In this document: piece by piece, positions 1 to 12,060 of the stretch
Layout: every line of letters starts with the position of its first letter
How positions within the stretch are numbered: position 1 is the first letter of the stretch
NCBI GenBank assembly: GCA_009823505.1
Contig: VZQC01013302.1
Coordinates: 5,885,700-5,949,699, forward strand
DNA length: 64,000 bases
Direction: 5' to 3'
Origin: Rhizomys pruinosus
Taxonomy: Eukaryota > Chordata > Mammalia > Rodentia > Spalacidae
Made by a program: the position numbers and the translations under genes
The notes under the pieces: model-generated
What the model was told of the DNA's origin: nothing
Seen by the model: the letters and a program-made list of their open reading frames with translations, nothing else
Databases searched by the model: none

Positions 1-295
1 AGAGGCAAAATTAGGGAATACACTGGGACACATAGGCACAAGAAATGACTTATGAATAGAACACCAGTAGCACAGGCTACAAAAAATCTGTAAAACAAAG
101 GTTTCCATCATTCAAGTGAAGAGACAACCTACAGAATGGGGAACTTTTGCAATATATGGCAGATGCTTTGTATCAAGAATAAACAATAAGACAACAAATA
201 CAAATATTGGGACAAGGAATTAAACAGAGAGTTCTCCAAGGTGAAATCCAAATTCCTGAGGAATAAATTTTAAAATATTTAAAAATAAATTTTAC
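1..295 (+). mobile_element. Old L1 fragment, ORF2 C-terminal region
   Basis: The text follows the late ORF2 region of mammalian L1 (a stretch reading like 'acaccagtagcacaggct', then 'cgacagaatggg...'), with many substitutions and no open frame. Plus orientation. Probably an old rodent L1 (Lx-like age); the subfamily cannot be named from the sequence alone. Confidence 0.6.
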
Positions 296-780
296 CCTTC
301 CTAAATAGTCAGAATCTGCCCGCTGAATTGCCATCATGCCACTCCAGACCTGGACATGCTGCTGTGGTTTTCTCAAGTAGCCTGATAAATTAGTCCAAAC
401 CTCTGTTGCCATCTTCAGCATTTGAGAAGGATCTCGGTGGTAGAGATCACCCAACTAGGCTTGGAAATCAATGCTTCAGCTTCAGACTGTCCAGGTTACC
501 TACCTAAAAATAGTCCATCCTTCTGTTTTAACCGTGGTGGCTTAGCTAATACACCAAAGCATCCTGGAAACATCGTTTACCTCAATAGATAAACCAAAGA
601 CAGAACCTGAGACACAGATCAATTAACTACCCATACCTGATAAAAATAATCAAAATATTAAAAAAATTAAATTACAGCTAAACTTAAGCACAAAAAATAC
701 AGGGAGAATTTCATATCAAGCATCCAATGAAAAAAAATTCCATATGCACAGGTCAAATGCAAAATCACAACTAAGAAGAA
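296..780. other. Unassigned, possibly 5' region of the next L1
   Basis: No gene or recognised repeat. It lies just upstream of an L1 ORF1-like stretch in the same orientation, so it may be an eroded L1 5' UTR. A minus-strand frame of 93 codons at 173-454 crosses repeat boundaries and has no family resemblance I recognise. Confidence 0.35.
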
Positions 781-2486
781 AAACTAAGAAAATGTGCCCC
801 GCATCCCCACCCCTAGTGCCTTATGCATTCTGTACAATAAAACTAGCCAGAAGAACTCCAGGACAAAGAACTTAAAAGGAATACCACAAACATTATCAAA
901 GAATTAAAGTACTTTAAAGAAAACATAAACATTAAAAGAACTGAAAAATGATATGAATACTGAGTACTGCTCAATAAAATACAAATATGCTACATAATGA
1001 CCTGACAAACAGATTTCAGTATTTGAAAAGTAAATTCACAAGAAAAGAAATATTCAGGAAAAAATAAAACTGAAATGAAGATGGAATGGAAAACCTCAAA
1101 GAGCCATATCAAAATAACAGAAGAAAGTCTCAACAGTAGTATGAATCAAGTGCAAAATCAAATATTAGTACTTGAAGATAAAGTAGAGAACAGGACCACT
1201 CAAGAAAAGCACATAGAAAATTAAAACAAGGGGATGGAATATACAGGAGCTGTAGAAAACCATGAAAAGAACAAATCTATGAATTATAGGCATAGAGGAA
1301 GGAGAATATCTTGTAAATGAGATTGACCAGATTTTCAACAGGATTATAAAATAAAGTTCCCCTAAATTAAAGGAAGGTATACCCATACAGGTATAAGAAA
1401 CTCATAGAAGAACAAATACACAACACAAGAGAAGAAAATATTTAGGGCATATCATATACACAAAAAGAGAGGCTATTAAAAGCTGCAGGAAGAAATAAAC
1501 AGGTTAAATATAAATGAAAACTCTTTAAATAAGACTAAGTATGGTATTTAAACTAAAAAATCCAGAAGAGCCTAGATAAATGCATTCTACATTTCAATCA
1601 CCATAGATCCCAACCCAGATTGCTTTATCAAATCAAACTTTCCATCGTAGTCTAAGGTGAAATAAAAAATCTTCTATGAAAAAATATATTGAAAAATAAA
1701 TACATGTCCAACAAACCAGCCCAAAAAAGAATACTCTCAGCAATATAAAGAACTGAAGAAAAGAATGACCATAACCAAGATGATACAGAAAGGACACAAA
1801 AGAACCTATAATTATAGTAGCACAAAGAAGAATTTAGACCATGAACAGAAAATAAAATCAATGCACATCTTTCGATAATGACTTTAAATATCAGTGGCCT
1901 CAAATTCTCCAGTAAAATGATACAGTTTGTTAAATGGATTAAGAAACAAAAATCTCATATATTTTCTGTCCATAAATACATCTTACATCCAAGGATAGGC
2001 ACCGCCTTTGAGAGAAAGGAAATAAATAATAATGGAATAAATGAAAACAAGAAGCAAGCAGGTGTTGATATATGAATATATGAGAAAACAGACTTCAAAC
2101 AAAAAGTAATCTTAAGAGATAGTTTTTCAGATTGAAGAGTACTTCATTCTGATCAGGGGAACAATTGAGCAAGAACACTGCCAACATTGAACACATATGT
2201 AGCAAACTCTTGTGTATCCAGTTTTATAGAAAGAGTGCTATAAGATCTCAAAATACAGAATAACCCCAATTCATAAATAGTAGGTGATTTCAATATGCTA
2301 CTATCTTTAATAGATAGGTCTTCTGGACAAAAGAATAAACAGAGGGATATTTCAGTTAGGGAATATCACGTATCGAAAGTAACTAACAGATATTCACACA
2401 ACTTTCAAAGAATAAAGGAATCCAAATCACTCTCTGGAGCCCATGAAAAATTTCCCCAAACAGACTACATACTGGGGAACTGTTAT
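781..2486 (+). pseudogene. Old L1, ORF1 to start of ORF2 endonuclease, degenerate
   Basis: Order and orientation are ORF1 then ORF2. ORF2 begins near 1878 with MTLNISGLKFSS, the usual L1 ORF2 start (MTLNINGLNSP-like), followed by a WIKKQ motif. Near 2290-2340 the endonuclease block reads GDFNMLLSLIDRSSGQ, the L1 counterpart of GDFNTPLSPLDRSS. Frames are broken throughout. The element stops where a hAT-like copy begins at about 2487. No promoter or 3' end is attached here. Confidence 0.75.
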
Positions 2487-2925
2487 GGTTTGGAAAAGAA
2501 TGTCCCATCCCTCCATAGTCTCAAAGTATTCAGACATTCTGTTCCTAGTTAGTGGTGCTATTTTGGTCTGCTTTAGATAGTTTGGCCTTGCAGGAAGCAA
2601 ATCACTGGAGGCAGACTTAGAGAGTTCTTAAGCTTTGCCAAGAAGTGTGTTCAAGGGATCTTCTGAAGAAATCCAGGTAGCAAGCAAATGGAGCCGTTGC
2701 TATCCTCACTGAGCTCATGCAGAACCAGAAAGACTTAGAGAGTTCTTAAGCTTTGCCAAGAAGTGTGTTCAAGGGATCCTCTGAAGAAATCCAGCTAGCA
2801 AGCAAATGGAGCTGTTGCCATCCTCAGTGAGCTCATACAGAACCAGCAAGACAAGTGTCACATGTTTACTCTCATGTGTGCATGCTAGCTTAGAGATTTA
2901 GACATGAATTTTTGATTGGTGAAAA
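2487..2925 (+). mobile_element. hAT-Charlie-like nonautonomous element (URR1-like) with tandem duplication
   Basis: It begins 'tgttatggtttggaa' and carries the block around 'ggcagacttag' that aligns by eye with the clearer copy at 41458-41820. URR1 is the name I recall for this rodent nonautonomous DNA transposon family; I have not checked it. The inner part, 2613-2848, is two copies of a 118-bp unit. The right end is unclear, and a fragment near 3640-3740 ('ttatggcagcaaaataaa') may be the displaced 3' end. Confidence 0.55.
2613..2848. repeat. 118-bp tandem duplication, two units
   Basis: Units 2613-2730 and 2731-2848 both start 'agacttagagagttcttaag'. I count 7 differences in 118 positions (about 94% identical) and no indels, so this is a clean two-copy duplication inside the hAT-like element. 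Confidence 0.95.
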
Positions 2926-3224
2926 CTTTGTAATCTTTAACATAGTGTTTTCTGTAGAAATTTCAGTTCATAATCTTTACTTGCATTTACTTTATTAATG
3001 TAAAAAAATCAAAGTTAGAGTTCTTATTTCAAAACTTGTTCTCTACACTCAAGTTCCTAATACGTTGTCCTGTACATGTATTGTTGAATTTTATTGTTAA
3101 TATTTGTAATATTCTAAATAATTTGCAAAAAGCCAATTTTTATAGACAAATATTTGGTGTCCTTTTGAAATTCATATGTAGAATCTCTACCTGAAGACAT
3201 ATGAAGGTGTTCCTCATCTGTTCA
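2926..3224. other. Unassigned AT-rich DNA
   Basis: Nothing recognised. AT-rich, without open frames of note. Confidence 0.6.
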
Positions 3225-3476
3225 CTGTTATTATAAAACTTCATTAATGTATATGGGTGGAGAGTATGCATTCATATTTTAGAGTAATATAAAATTAAAG
3301 GAGGAAAATGTGAATTCCTCAACATAAAAAAAAGACAGAGAATGGTGCAAGACAGTTATGGCAGAATGCATGATCTGGGGTGGGATGGAGGGAAGGAAAA
3401 GGGGAATATGTCTAAAATTAATTAAAAACTGATGTGTGAAATACACAAAACATCAATAAAAGCATTATATTAAAAA
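3225..3476 (+). mobile_element. L1 3' UTR end
   Basis: It matches the 3' UTRs of other L1s in this window: 'gtaatataaaattaaagg', a G-rich tract near 3377-3402, then 'gaaatacacaaaacatcaat' and an A-rich tail. 5'-truncated, no coding part. Confidence 0.85.
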
Positions 3477-3925
3477 ATAAAACAATAAGCATCGAAAACG
3501 TCATTCTCTTTCTCTTCATCTCTCCCTCTCTTCTGCTCTTCTTTAAACACTGAATACAAAGACGAGAAATCATATAAACAGAGACTTAGATAATAACTGC
3601 CTGCAACTCAATGTGTTTCAGAAAGAAATATTGTCCATAGTTTGCTCTTGGACTTCCCATCTTCTCTAAATATGATAAATGCATTTATCTGTTGACACCA
3701 GTACATGGCAATTTGTTATGGCAGCAAAATAAATTAAGATATTTACAAAATTAAACACAACATCATTTAAAATAATTAAAACTCCAAACAGAATAAGATC
3801 ACCAAAGAGATCTAGAAAAAATGGGGGATATTATGGGGGTGCAGGGGCTGGGGAGGGAGGACAAGGTAGTAAAGGATAATTATAACTTGAGAGGCTAAGA
3901 AACCCAGAGTGTAATGTGATACTCC
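3477..3925. other. Unassigned, possible hAT 3' remnant
   Basis: A stretch near 3640-3740 ends in a 'ttatggcagcaaaataaa' motif similar to the 3' end of the hAT-like copies, so it could be the 3' part of the element at 2487 displaced by the L1 3' end. The rest, including a G-rich patch near 3820-3870, is not recognised. Confidence 0.35.
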
Positions 3926-4440
3926 AATGTAATTCATAGATTAACATACCATCCAAATATCTGTGTCTAAACCAAAGTAACCTACCATAACAATTAGTAC
4001 TGTTTAAATACCTATATATCTAAATGTCTGTGCTTCATTAGTAAGACTGAAAGGTTATTCCTGGACAAACTGTCAGCCCGTGAAAGGAAACAGCCAGAAT
4101 TGACCAGAGTCCAAAACGACAGCTCCAGAGAAAGTAGACAGTTTTGTTTCTTGTCCACCTGTGCCCCTTTTCTAAGCCTAGGGAAAAACCTGTGGAAGAC
4201 GGGGCATGGTAGAATGTAAGGGCTGCGAATGGGTGATTGGTGAAACTACAGTAATATAGTCTGGACACTTATTTGATCAACTTGATTGAACATACAAACC
4301 CCCCACCTGGATGGTGGGACCCTTGGGCTGTGTGGGTTTGGGCACAATTGCTTGCAAATTGGTTTTACGTGAAGGATGCTTGTACTCATAAATTTTTACT
4401 TATTGTTAAAAAATGAAAAAAAAATAAAAAAAGAAAGACG
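3926..4440 (+). mobile_element. Element K copy a (no L1 tail)
   Basis: About 515 bp that match, base for base over long stretches, the minus-strand copies at 15028-16459 and 24592-25509. It ends in an A-rich run ('ttaaaaaatgaaaaaaaaat') exactly where copies b, c and d switch into an L1-like 3' end. A 62-codon frame shared with the other copies is open here from 4031 to the TAA near 4221, without an ATG. The body matches no family I recognise. Confidence 0.75.
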
Positions 4441-5035
4441 TATATGTTTGGCTAAACTATAAAAAAAAAAGAAAAATTCACATGCACTGTCTGAACCTTA
4501 AGGCATAGAATGTGCAACCTGCTGGCTGTGTGGCAGGGTAAACAGTGCAAGACAGAGGATACCTCTCTTTGAATGGTTGGTGAGATTCATCCAAGTGCCT
4601 CTCAAAACAAAGCAGGCTATATCCAAAGCTCTTGAATATCTAATAGAATTAGAAAATAAGATCCTACTGTTCAGAACAGGACATGCTTCAGGGATAGGAC
4701 TTAGATTAATGGAACAGGTACTGACTTGCAACCTTTCTATCTGAAGTTAAGTGCTCATAATGCTAGACAATGAGCACAATACTAAGGGAGAAAATCAATC
4801 AATGGTACAATCCAGTACCAAACTCTAATGACCATGATGAGCTGCCCAGCAAAGTACCTATATTGATGCAGTAAAGAGGCATTATTTTCTGAGGGAAGGT
4901 CAACAGCTATCTAAGTGAACTTGGAACCCACTTAACGGGAGTGAACACAAGAAAGCCACTATAAACTCAGCCAAAAGCAAAGGATAGAGCCTAGAAAAAG
5001 CCCAACAGGGTCATATCTTTAGACAAATGAAATTT
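4441..5035. other. Unassigned, repeat-like texture
   Basis: Mixed-composition sequence unlike the AT-rich unique DNA to its right. It may be an old interspersed element, but I find no second copy in the window and cannot name it. A 77-codon minus-strand frame at 4498-4731 shows no recognisable domain. Confidence 0.35.
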
Positions 5036-5857
5036 CTTAGCATTCACTAATCTTTCTCAGATACTTTAAGAATGTTACCCTACTTCTGTTTGAATACATA
5101 TCAACCTTTGCTGCTGGAAAAGCTGAAGAGTTCAATATTTTTGTTAATCAAATTTATTGAAATAACTTAGGTTCTACTTCAGACTGAGGAGCATTATCTC
5201 TATTAATTCACCGTGAAGGGACATAATAAACTTCCTACTCAGTAAAAGTTGAAAAAAATACAATAACCATGGAAACATAGATTTATATAAAGATAATTAA
5301 TATGAAAAACACTTGAAAGAAATTCAAATTAATATAATGTTCTTGAGATTATGAATTGGACACTGATTTCCATTAATAAAAAATGTTTTGGCTCTTCATT
5401 AGGTACGTACCTAGTGAACATTATTTTGTGAGCTATTTTAGAATATGCATGTAACAAGTTCTGGACATCTATCAATATTACAGAGGCACACAGAGGATGC
5501 TGGTCTATTTTTGATAGATTTCATTCTTTTCTTTTTTATTACATTCCTTAGATAAGATTGTTTATGTATAATTTGCCGCTTCTAAAATTTGATTATGAAT
5601 ACTACAGTGGTAGATACATGTCACTATACATTCGTTCAAACCCAAGAGTGCAAAGTATGGGCATTGAATGATTCTGATGTACTAGTGTAAGTTCATCAAT
5701 TGTAACAAACAAATAACATCCTGGATGGCAATGATGATGGTAGATGGTAGAGAAATAAAGCTATGTATATGTGGAGAAAATGGACATAATATAGGTAATC
5801 TGAACCTTGATGTATACCTATAACTGCTGTAAGAAATAAAGAGTATTAAAAAATGAA
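5036..5857. other. Repeat-poor AT-rich DNA
   Basis: No gene, SINE or L1 recognised. Short frames only. Confidence 0.6.
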
Positions 5858-5965
5858 TAGTGGCACATGCTTTAATTCCAGACACTGGGAGATCTATGTG
5901 AGAATGAGGGTAGCCTGTTCTACATAGTGAGTTCCAATCTCTCAAAAAAGACAAAGAAGATAAAA
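5858..5965 (+). mobile_element. Old B1 SINE
   Basis: Diverged B1: 'gtggcacatgctttaattcc', 'gggagatctatgtgag', 'agcctgttctacatagtgag' in the right order, with an internal deletion and an A-rich end. Confidence 0.75.
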
Positions 5966-8900
5966 AGACAAAGCCCATGCCAGCATTATTATTTTTCTTT
6001 ATTTCTTTCATAATTCTTCTCAAATAATTCCTGGATTAATTTTCAGTGTATAAAAGAAGGTACCATCTCTACAAGTGTAATCATGGTATCCTTCCTATTA
6101 TCTGCATAATGCATGTACAATTCATTCCCGTGCAAAGCATAATTAGAAAGTAACATCATTCTATCTCTCTTGAAGAATCAATACTTTTTGAAATGCGTGC
6201 AGTCAAATTATAGATTCTGCCACACTGAGCAGCAAAAAATAAAGGAAGGAAAGAGAAAGGGTGATTGTTTACCAACATTTGCTGATACCATGACCACAAA
6301 GGCAGTCACACATAGTCCTTAATAAGTTCTCTGATTTACACATTCTTTTCCAATTTAATCTGTGTCCCTTTTTTTTTCATAACCAAACGGTGGCAGTGTT
6401 CCATTTATTATGACTTTGGTATTTAACACATGGTGCGGTATTCAATCTGTAATGTTCTCCTCTGGAACTAGCAAGGCGTGCATCATTAACTATTCTGCTT
6501 CACAGGCCAAGATATCAAGAGGATCATACCAGCAGCTACTCTGACATAACTCATTAAGAAACTGTTGTAAATAAGAATTTTGTAGAAAATCTTAAGGGAA
6601 GGTTAAATCTGCTCCCCTACCTTGGAAGGAAACTAAATCCTTGTAGCTGACCTGCTGTTGGGAAGAAATAAATTACTGTTTGCATCACAAAAGATGTAGA
6701 CATTTCACCAAACTTGGAGACTGCTATTGTTAAGAAGCTGGAATTTCATTCATTCCTCTTTCGAAGTCTCATTTAAGGAAAGAGATTTATTCTCTTATTC
6801 TCAGGGGCAATGACTGAACTGTTTTCCTGTCTTCCTGGTCAGGCAGCCACAGGCACATCCAAAACAGCTACTGTAAATGGTTTTAACAGGCCTTAAATTT
6901 TCCTGATTATGAGCAAGACAAATATTCTTTCTGGAACAAATAACCCCTAATGAAATTTAAAAGAAAACAACACAACAACAATGACAAAAAAATGCCACAT
7001 CGGCATTCAGCAACTATTATTTATTGCTTAAATCAAGCAGGAAAAACGAAGATCCTGAAACAAATGCAGAAAACATCAGGGAAAATTCCCATCACCTACA
7101 CAGCAGCAGGGAATAGAAGAGCTGTGTAATGCCTCTTGTCATTTTGGTAGAAACAAGATGGCTAAAAAGGAAGATAAAGCTCCCCAAACATTATGTCCTA
7201 TGAAATGCAAACTGTATATAAAATACAATTGCATTCCATTTTAACAGCTTTTTATTTGTTGGATTTTCCCCCATATCATAGATACATTTTATATTTGAAA
7301 CATAGTTGCAAAAAATGAGAACATTAAATGTGCATTTGCCTTGAGAGTATATTTATAATTTATACATTATTTCCTCTGTTATTATATTATAAGATCAAAA
7401 CAGAATGGAATAATTGCCCAATTAAATTTAGGGAAAATGAAAATAATCCTAGATCTGGATTGCATACACAATTGAATTCTTCAATTCTTCATTTTTCAGC
7501 CTGGCAGAGGAAATGTGACCTTTTAATGCATGGGCATAGTACAGCAGAAAGGTCTCATGTTGTCAGGAGTGAAAGAGAGGACATTCAAATTTAAATGGCA
7601 GAGATTTCTAATTACCAGACTATATAGTGTAGTACTTGCCTGCCCTGCATCCCTACCACATCACACACACTAGTGCCTGGCCTTCTATTGGAAAGATAAT
7701 GTCCTTCATAGCCTGGCCTTTATATTAGTGAGCAAAACGAACACAGTTGAGGAAGACTCACACTAAGGGAACATGGAAAAAATATTATGAAAAGCAGACT
7801 TTGGAATTTGTTTAGCTGATGTGATATTTTGTTAAAGATTCACAGGAGCTGGTAAGAAATAAACTGATGCTGTGTCTTGAATCATTCCCTCTGTTTGAAA
7901 TAGCAAATGAAAAAGCAACATTTTTGGAATCAATAGACGAAAAAAGAATAAAGCTAAATTTGTATGGAGTGTGCTGCTAAGAGGAAGCATAGGGGGTTTA
8001 CATTCACAATTAACTGTAGCTATTCTTATGCCTTATTGTTTCCCTTTGAATGGGCAGACATATTTTGTAGGTTGTTTTGGCATATTTATTTCCAGTAGGA
8101 AGTGTGGAACTTGGACTTTTACATATTTTTAATATTAAAGAAGTAGGACTTGCTTAAGAAAAGCAGGAAGGATCAATAGTGGCTACTTGGTAGTCTTTCA
8201 AAAGAACTGCAACAACTAGGGCACAACTTAATTTTTCTGCTTGTTCCTATTCTCATCAGCAAGCAATGTAAGACACATAAGTGATACCTTTGATATATCG
8301 ATGCTAGTCACCTAAATAGAAATTTGCCAGAAATAATGATTGTCATCTAAAAGAATGGTCAGAAATAATACTCTTGTACTCAATCATGGAATTTTGCCTT
8401 TTCTGGAATTGTATATTCACACACAATTAAGGCAAGATCAACATTATGGTGACTCTCTTAGCACCTGTTTCTCATGTAAGGCTGTTTCTATTTTGCTGTC
8501 ATACCCCCCCCCCAGAAACACACACAGTAAGGGTATATAGTGTTCATGTTCTGATACCTTGGTAGTTCTTGATGAAAATCTAATTCCTAACCTCAGTGCA
8601 ATATTTTTACATGAGACTATTTCGTTATACTGCCAGTAACAGGTAATGTGACAGGAAGGTAGGGATAGGGGTGGGAAAGTAGCATTAAAATGTTAAAGAA
8701 GCCACTTGTCAGAAAGACTGGAAACATTTCCTCACTGAGGCTAGAAGTAAGGGGCAGAGTAGGAAGGTAATCTGATGGGTCATGACATAGGGCTCTAGGG
8801 CTTTTGAGCCTTGGATGGTACCTATTCTCTGGCCGACTTTCATTTGGAGAGTGCCTTGCTCTTCTTCAATGAATTATCTCTCTTTCTGTCACTACCCATT

Positions 8901-10015
8901 CTGGGGCACAAGAAACTATACATCTCAGTGCATGCTCTCTTGACAAAGATCTTCATCTATAACAGAAATGATGTCTAATGCTCTACATTCACTTGATATT
9001 AGGAGTCCAGAATTCCAAATAACATCTTAGAACACAGAGTGATATAAGCAGCTTCTACAAAAGTACATAAATAAACAAATAAATAAATGCCTGTAGCATG
9101 AGTAGTTTACCAGTACTGATTTAAGTGTTAACAATCGGTGCAGGCACCAGGATAAGTGCATATAGGAGACGGTGACTACAAATATAATTCTAGGAAGTGT
9201 GTCTTTATGCTAGGCAAAACCAAGATACATTGTGTGATGTAAGGTCTGATAGAATACACAATTAAAAACGCATTGATACAACTGGGAAATATCAAGGAGC
9301 ATTGTTCTTGTGATATTATGTTATTAAGCTCAAGCTATCAAAACTAAGTGGTTGAGATAAACATAATGCCATCTTTCAGCCAGGTATAACTATATGCAGA
9401 TTTTTTTCATCACATATTTAAATGAAACAGGAATATGACTCATGATAGGAAATATGTTGAAACAACTTCCAAGTTGAAATTACTGTTAAAATCCTTTTAA
9501 GATCAATTTAATAAAGAGGAAAATCCAACACACATCTTTGTACTGTGAAAGACTATCTATTACCACCTGTGGATAGTCTTTCAGAAGGAATAACAGTAGT
9601 TATTACAATGCCAATGAATTTCTGTTTCAGTGCAAGAAATTGAAGTGCACTTAACTTATGTCTCTTCAAGTCAACATAACTGTCCCATACTTTTAAACAA
9701 TTATGTCAGGTCCATTTTCAGTCTATTTAATAATCTTTATTTCAAATGATTTATTGAGTATCACAAATATAAAAGCTGTCACCTTGAGTTTTCTCCCTTT
9801 CATTTTACTTTAAGCAAAAATCTTGCTTAAAATTAACTGAATCCTTTTTTTTGTTTGTTTGTTTCCCCCACTCACTAGAAATAGAATTCCAGAACTGCAG
9901 GCATAGCAATAGTAAAGAATTATGGTCAGTTTATTCAATACACATTCTATTTCAATTTTGAGTTATTCTTTATTTGTCATATTGATTAGAATGTAATATT
10001 AAGAATATCCAAATA
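5966..10015. other. About 4 kb repeat-poor block
   Basis: The longest stretch in which I see almost no interspersed repeat. It has a short AAAT-type microsatellite near 9066-9088 and a perfect 12-bp inverted repeat at 9546-9583. The part around 6560-6960 is less AT-rich than its surroundings. No exon-like frame was recognised: the 88-codon frame at 7328-7594 and the 66-codon frame at 8340-8540 have no domain features. Confidence 0.6.
9546..9583. repeat. Perfect 12-bp inverted repeat, 14-nt loop
   Basis: Left arm 9546-9557 (tgaaagactatc) and right arm 9572-9583 are exact reverse complements, separated by 14 nt. Not part of any repeat I recognise. Function unknown. Confidence 0.9.
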
Positions 10016-10187
10016 GCCGGGCGTGGTGGCACACGCCTTTAATCCTAGCACTTGGGAGGCAGAGGCAGGCGGATCTTTATGAGTTCAAGGCCAGTCTGGT
10101 CTACAGAGTAAGTTCTAGGACATCTGGGGCTACAGGGAAACCCTGTCTCGAAAAGCCAAAAAAAAAACAAAACAAAAAAAAAAAAAC
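10016..10187 (+). mobile_element. B1 SINE
   Basis: Near-consensus B1: starts 'gccgggcgtggtggcacacg', contains 'cctttaatcctagcactt', ends 'ccctgtctcgaaaag', then an A-rich tail to about 10187. First of three SINEs in the same orientation. Confidence 0.95.
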
Positions 10188-10196
10188 AATCATGGG

Positions 10197-10393
10197 CAGC
10201 TGCAGATGATTCAGCAGGTAAGAACAGTGGCTTCTCTTGCAGAGGTCCCAGATTCAGTTCTCAGAACCCACATGGTGGCTAGCAACCATCCATAATTCCA
10301 TTTCTAGGTGATACAATCCCCTCTTCTGACAGTCATTGACACAAAAGAATACAGATGCGTGCAAGAATACACTCATACATATAAAAAAAAAAT
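10197..10393 (+). mobile_element. B2/B3-type SINE
   Basis: tRNA-derived head ('gattcagcaggtaagaacag', 'cccagattcagttctcagaa'), then 'cccacatggtggctagcaac' and an A tail. Diverged, sandwiched between two B1s. Confidence 0.85.
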
Positions 10394-10395
10394 AC

Positions 10396-10537
10396 TCCGT
10401 GTCTGGTGGTATAAGCCTTTAATTGTAGCACTTGGGAGGCAGTGAGGGTGGATCTCTGTGAATAAAAGGCCTGACTGTTCTATATAGTGAGTTCCAGGTC
10501 AGTTAGGGCTACAGGGAGACCCAGTTTCAAAAAGACC
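10396..10537 (+). mobile_element. Diverged B1 SINE
   Basis: 'gtgtctggtggtataagcc', 'cacttgggaggcagtgag', 'gggctacagggagaccc' in order, ending near 10537 followed by A-rich sequence. Older than the B1 at 10016. Confidence 0.85.
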
Positions 10538-11285
10538 AGGAATAAATAATTAAAAATCATAAATAAATACATTTTGAAAGAGGATCCACATCGTGTTGTT
10601 TTAAATATCAAAGGTATTCCTCATTATTTGGTTCACTTTCAAATGTGTTTTAAATGTCATAATGGTAGAAATAAAATCTAGGACAAGGGACCCCATCAAT
10701 ACAAATTACAGACAGGCAAAGCAAAAGTGACTCAACAAGGCAGATTTACTTTTGCAAAAATGTATCTTGTATGGTCAGTCAGATCCACCAACTACATACA
10801 GGACCCAGAATTTGGAGAGCTTTCATTTGTAATGCAAAACGATAATGTCTTTTGCACTCTGGTTGTATCTAAACACACAGTGATTTTCAATTGTCTGGTT
10901 TGAAAGAAACAGAGTGAAGAAAAAAGAGTTCCACTTGTGCAAGCCATAAGGCTCAAGAATGCATCATGACCTTTCCTTAAAATTCTTTCTGGGTGAAGTG
11001 TGATAAAAAGTTTAGAGTTCATATTCTTTATCATAAACCAAGTTCAAAGTTTTACATCATTTGAAAGAAAAGACTAACAGTTAATATTCCTTACAATAAG
11101 ACAGAATTATTAGATGATTTTTATATAAAGCCTCAATCTGTTCTACCTCAATCCTGAATGCCTAAAGTCAAACTCTAGATCGCTATTTTCTCTGAAGTCC
11201 AAGTACATGACATTTCTTTTTAAAAGTAGTTGATCTCCATTGTGTTTTTATTTTTGACATGTTTGTGTGTGGTTAGTTTTCTTTT
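10538..11285. other. Repeat-poor DNA
   Basis: No recognised repeat or gene. An 80-codon minus-strand frame at 10792-11034 has no recognisable domain. Confidence 0.55.
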
Positions 11286-11511
11286 TTATTTTTTAAATTT
11301 ATTTATTTATTATGTGTATGAGTGTACTGCCTGCATGTAGTTTGGTGCACCCTTGTCGTGCAATTCTGCGGCGGTCAGAAGAGGGTGTTGAATTCCCCTG
11401 GGACCGGAGTTAAAGATGGTTCTTAGCTTCTACACGGGTGCTGGGAATCGAACCTGGGTCCTCTGCAAGAGCAGTCAGCACTCTTAACCGTTGAGCCATC
11501 TTTACAGCCCC
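11286..11511 (-). mobile_element. B3 SINE
   Basis: Minus-strand copy: T-rich tail at left, 'gtgtatgagtgtactgcctg', 'ggtcagaagagggtgttg', 'cgaacctgggtcctctgc', ending 'ttgagccatctttacagccc' at its 5' head. Lacks the 17-bp internal duplication seen in some other copies. Confidence 0.9.
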
Positions 11512-11576
11512 TATTTTTTAAATTTTTTAATATATAATTTTATTGTTATTAAACTTTTTCCATAGGTCATGCATCA

Positions 11577-11584
11577 TTTCTTTC

Positions 11585-11664
<80 letters not shown>
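11577..11664. repeat. (TTTC)n microsatellite, tail of element K copy b
   Basis: About 20 TTTC units. On the minus strand this is a GAAA run directly following the 3' end of element K copy b, so it most likely grew from that copy's A tail. Confidence 0.95.
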
Positions 11665-12060
11665 GATGCTTTGTGCATTTCATACATAATTTTCCAATTC
11701 AGTTCAGGCATATTTCCCTTTCCCTTCCCCCCTACCCCCACCCCATCCCAGATCATGCATTTTTCCATAACTGTCCTGCATCTTTCTCTCAGTTTTTTTT
11801 TTCATTTTTTAGCTATACGTGATAACCCATGAGTACAAGCATCCTTCATATGAAACCAATTTGCAGGCTGTTGTGCCCAAATCCCCACAACCCTACCATC
11901 CAGTGGGGGGTGAGGGGTTGTATGTTCAATCAAGTTGATCAAGTGAGTGTCCAGACTACATTGCTGTATTTTCACCATTCACCCCAATCGCAGCCCTTAC
12001 ATTCTATCACACTCCCTCTTCTGCAGATTGTTCCCTAGGCTTAGAAAAGGGGCACAGGTG
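11665..12060 (-). mobile_element. Element K copy b, 5'-truncated, with L1-like tail
   Basis: Read on the minus strand, 12060-11793 is element K body and 11792-11665 is an L1-like 3' end (G-rich tract, then 'gtatgaaatgcacaaagcat'). It sits in the 3' UTR of another L1 (12061-12215); after the GAAA tail there is 'aaatgatgcatgac', possibly the resumption of that L1 end. Confidence 0.8.

Noticed and set aside
7328..7594. 88-codon frame in repeat-poor DNA
   Set aside because: No homology recognised, ordinary length for AT-rich noncoding DNA, no splice or coding signals visible.
10016..10537. B1-B2-B1 cluster as one composite SINE
   Set aside because: The three parts differ in divergence and each has its own A-rich tail, so separate insertions are simpler.
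11569..11832. Overlapping frames on both strands
   Set aside because: They translate the TTTC microsatellite and the element K tail.
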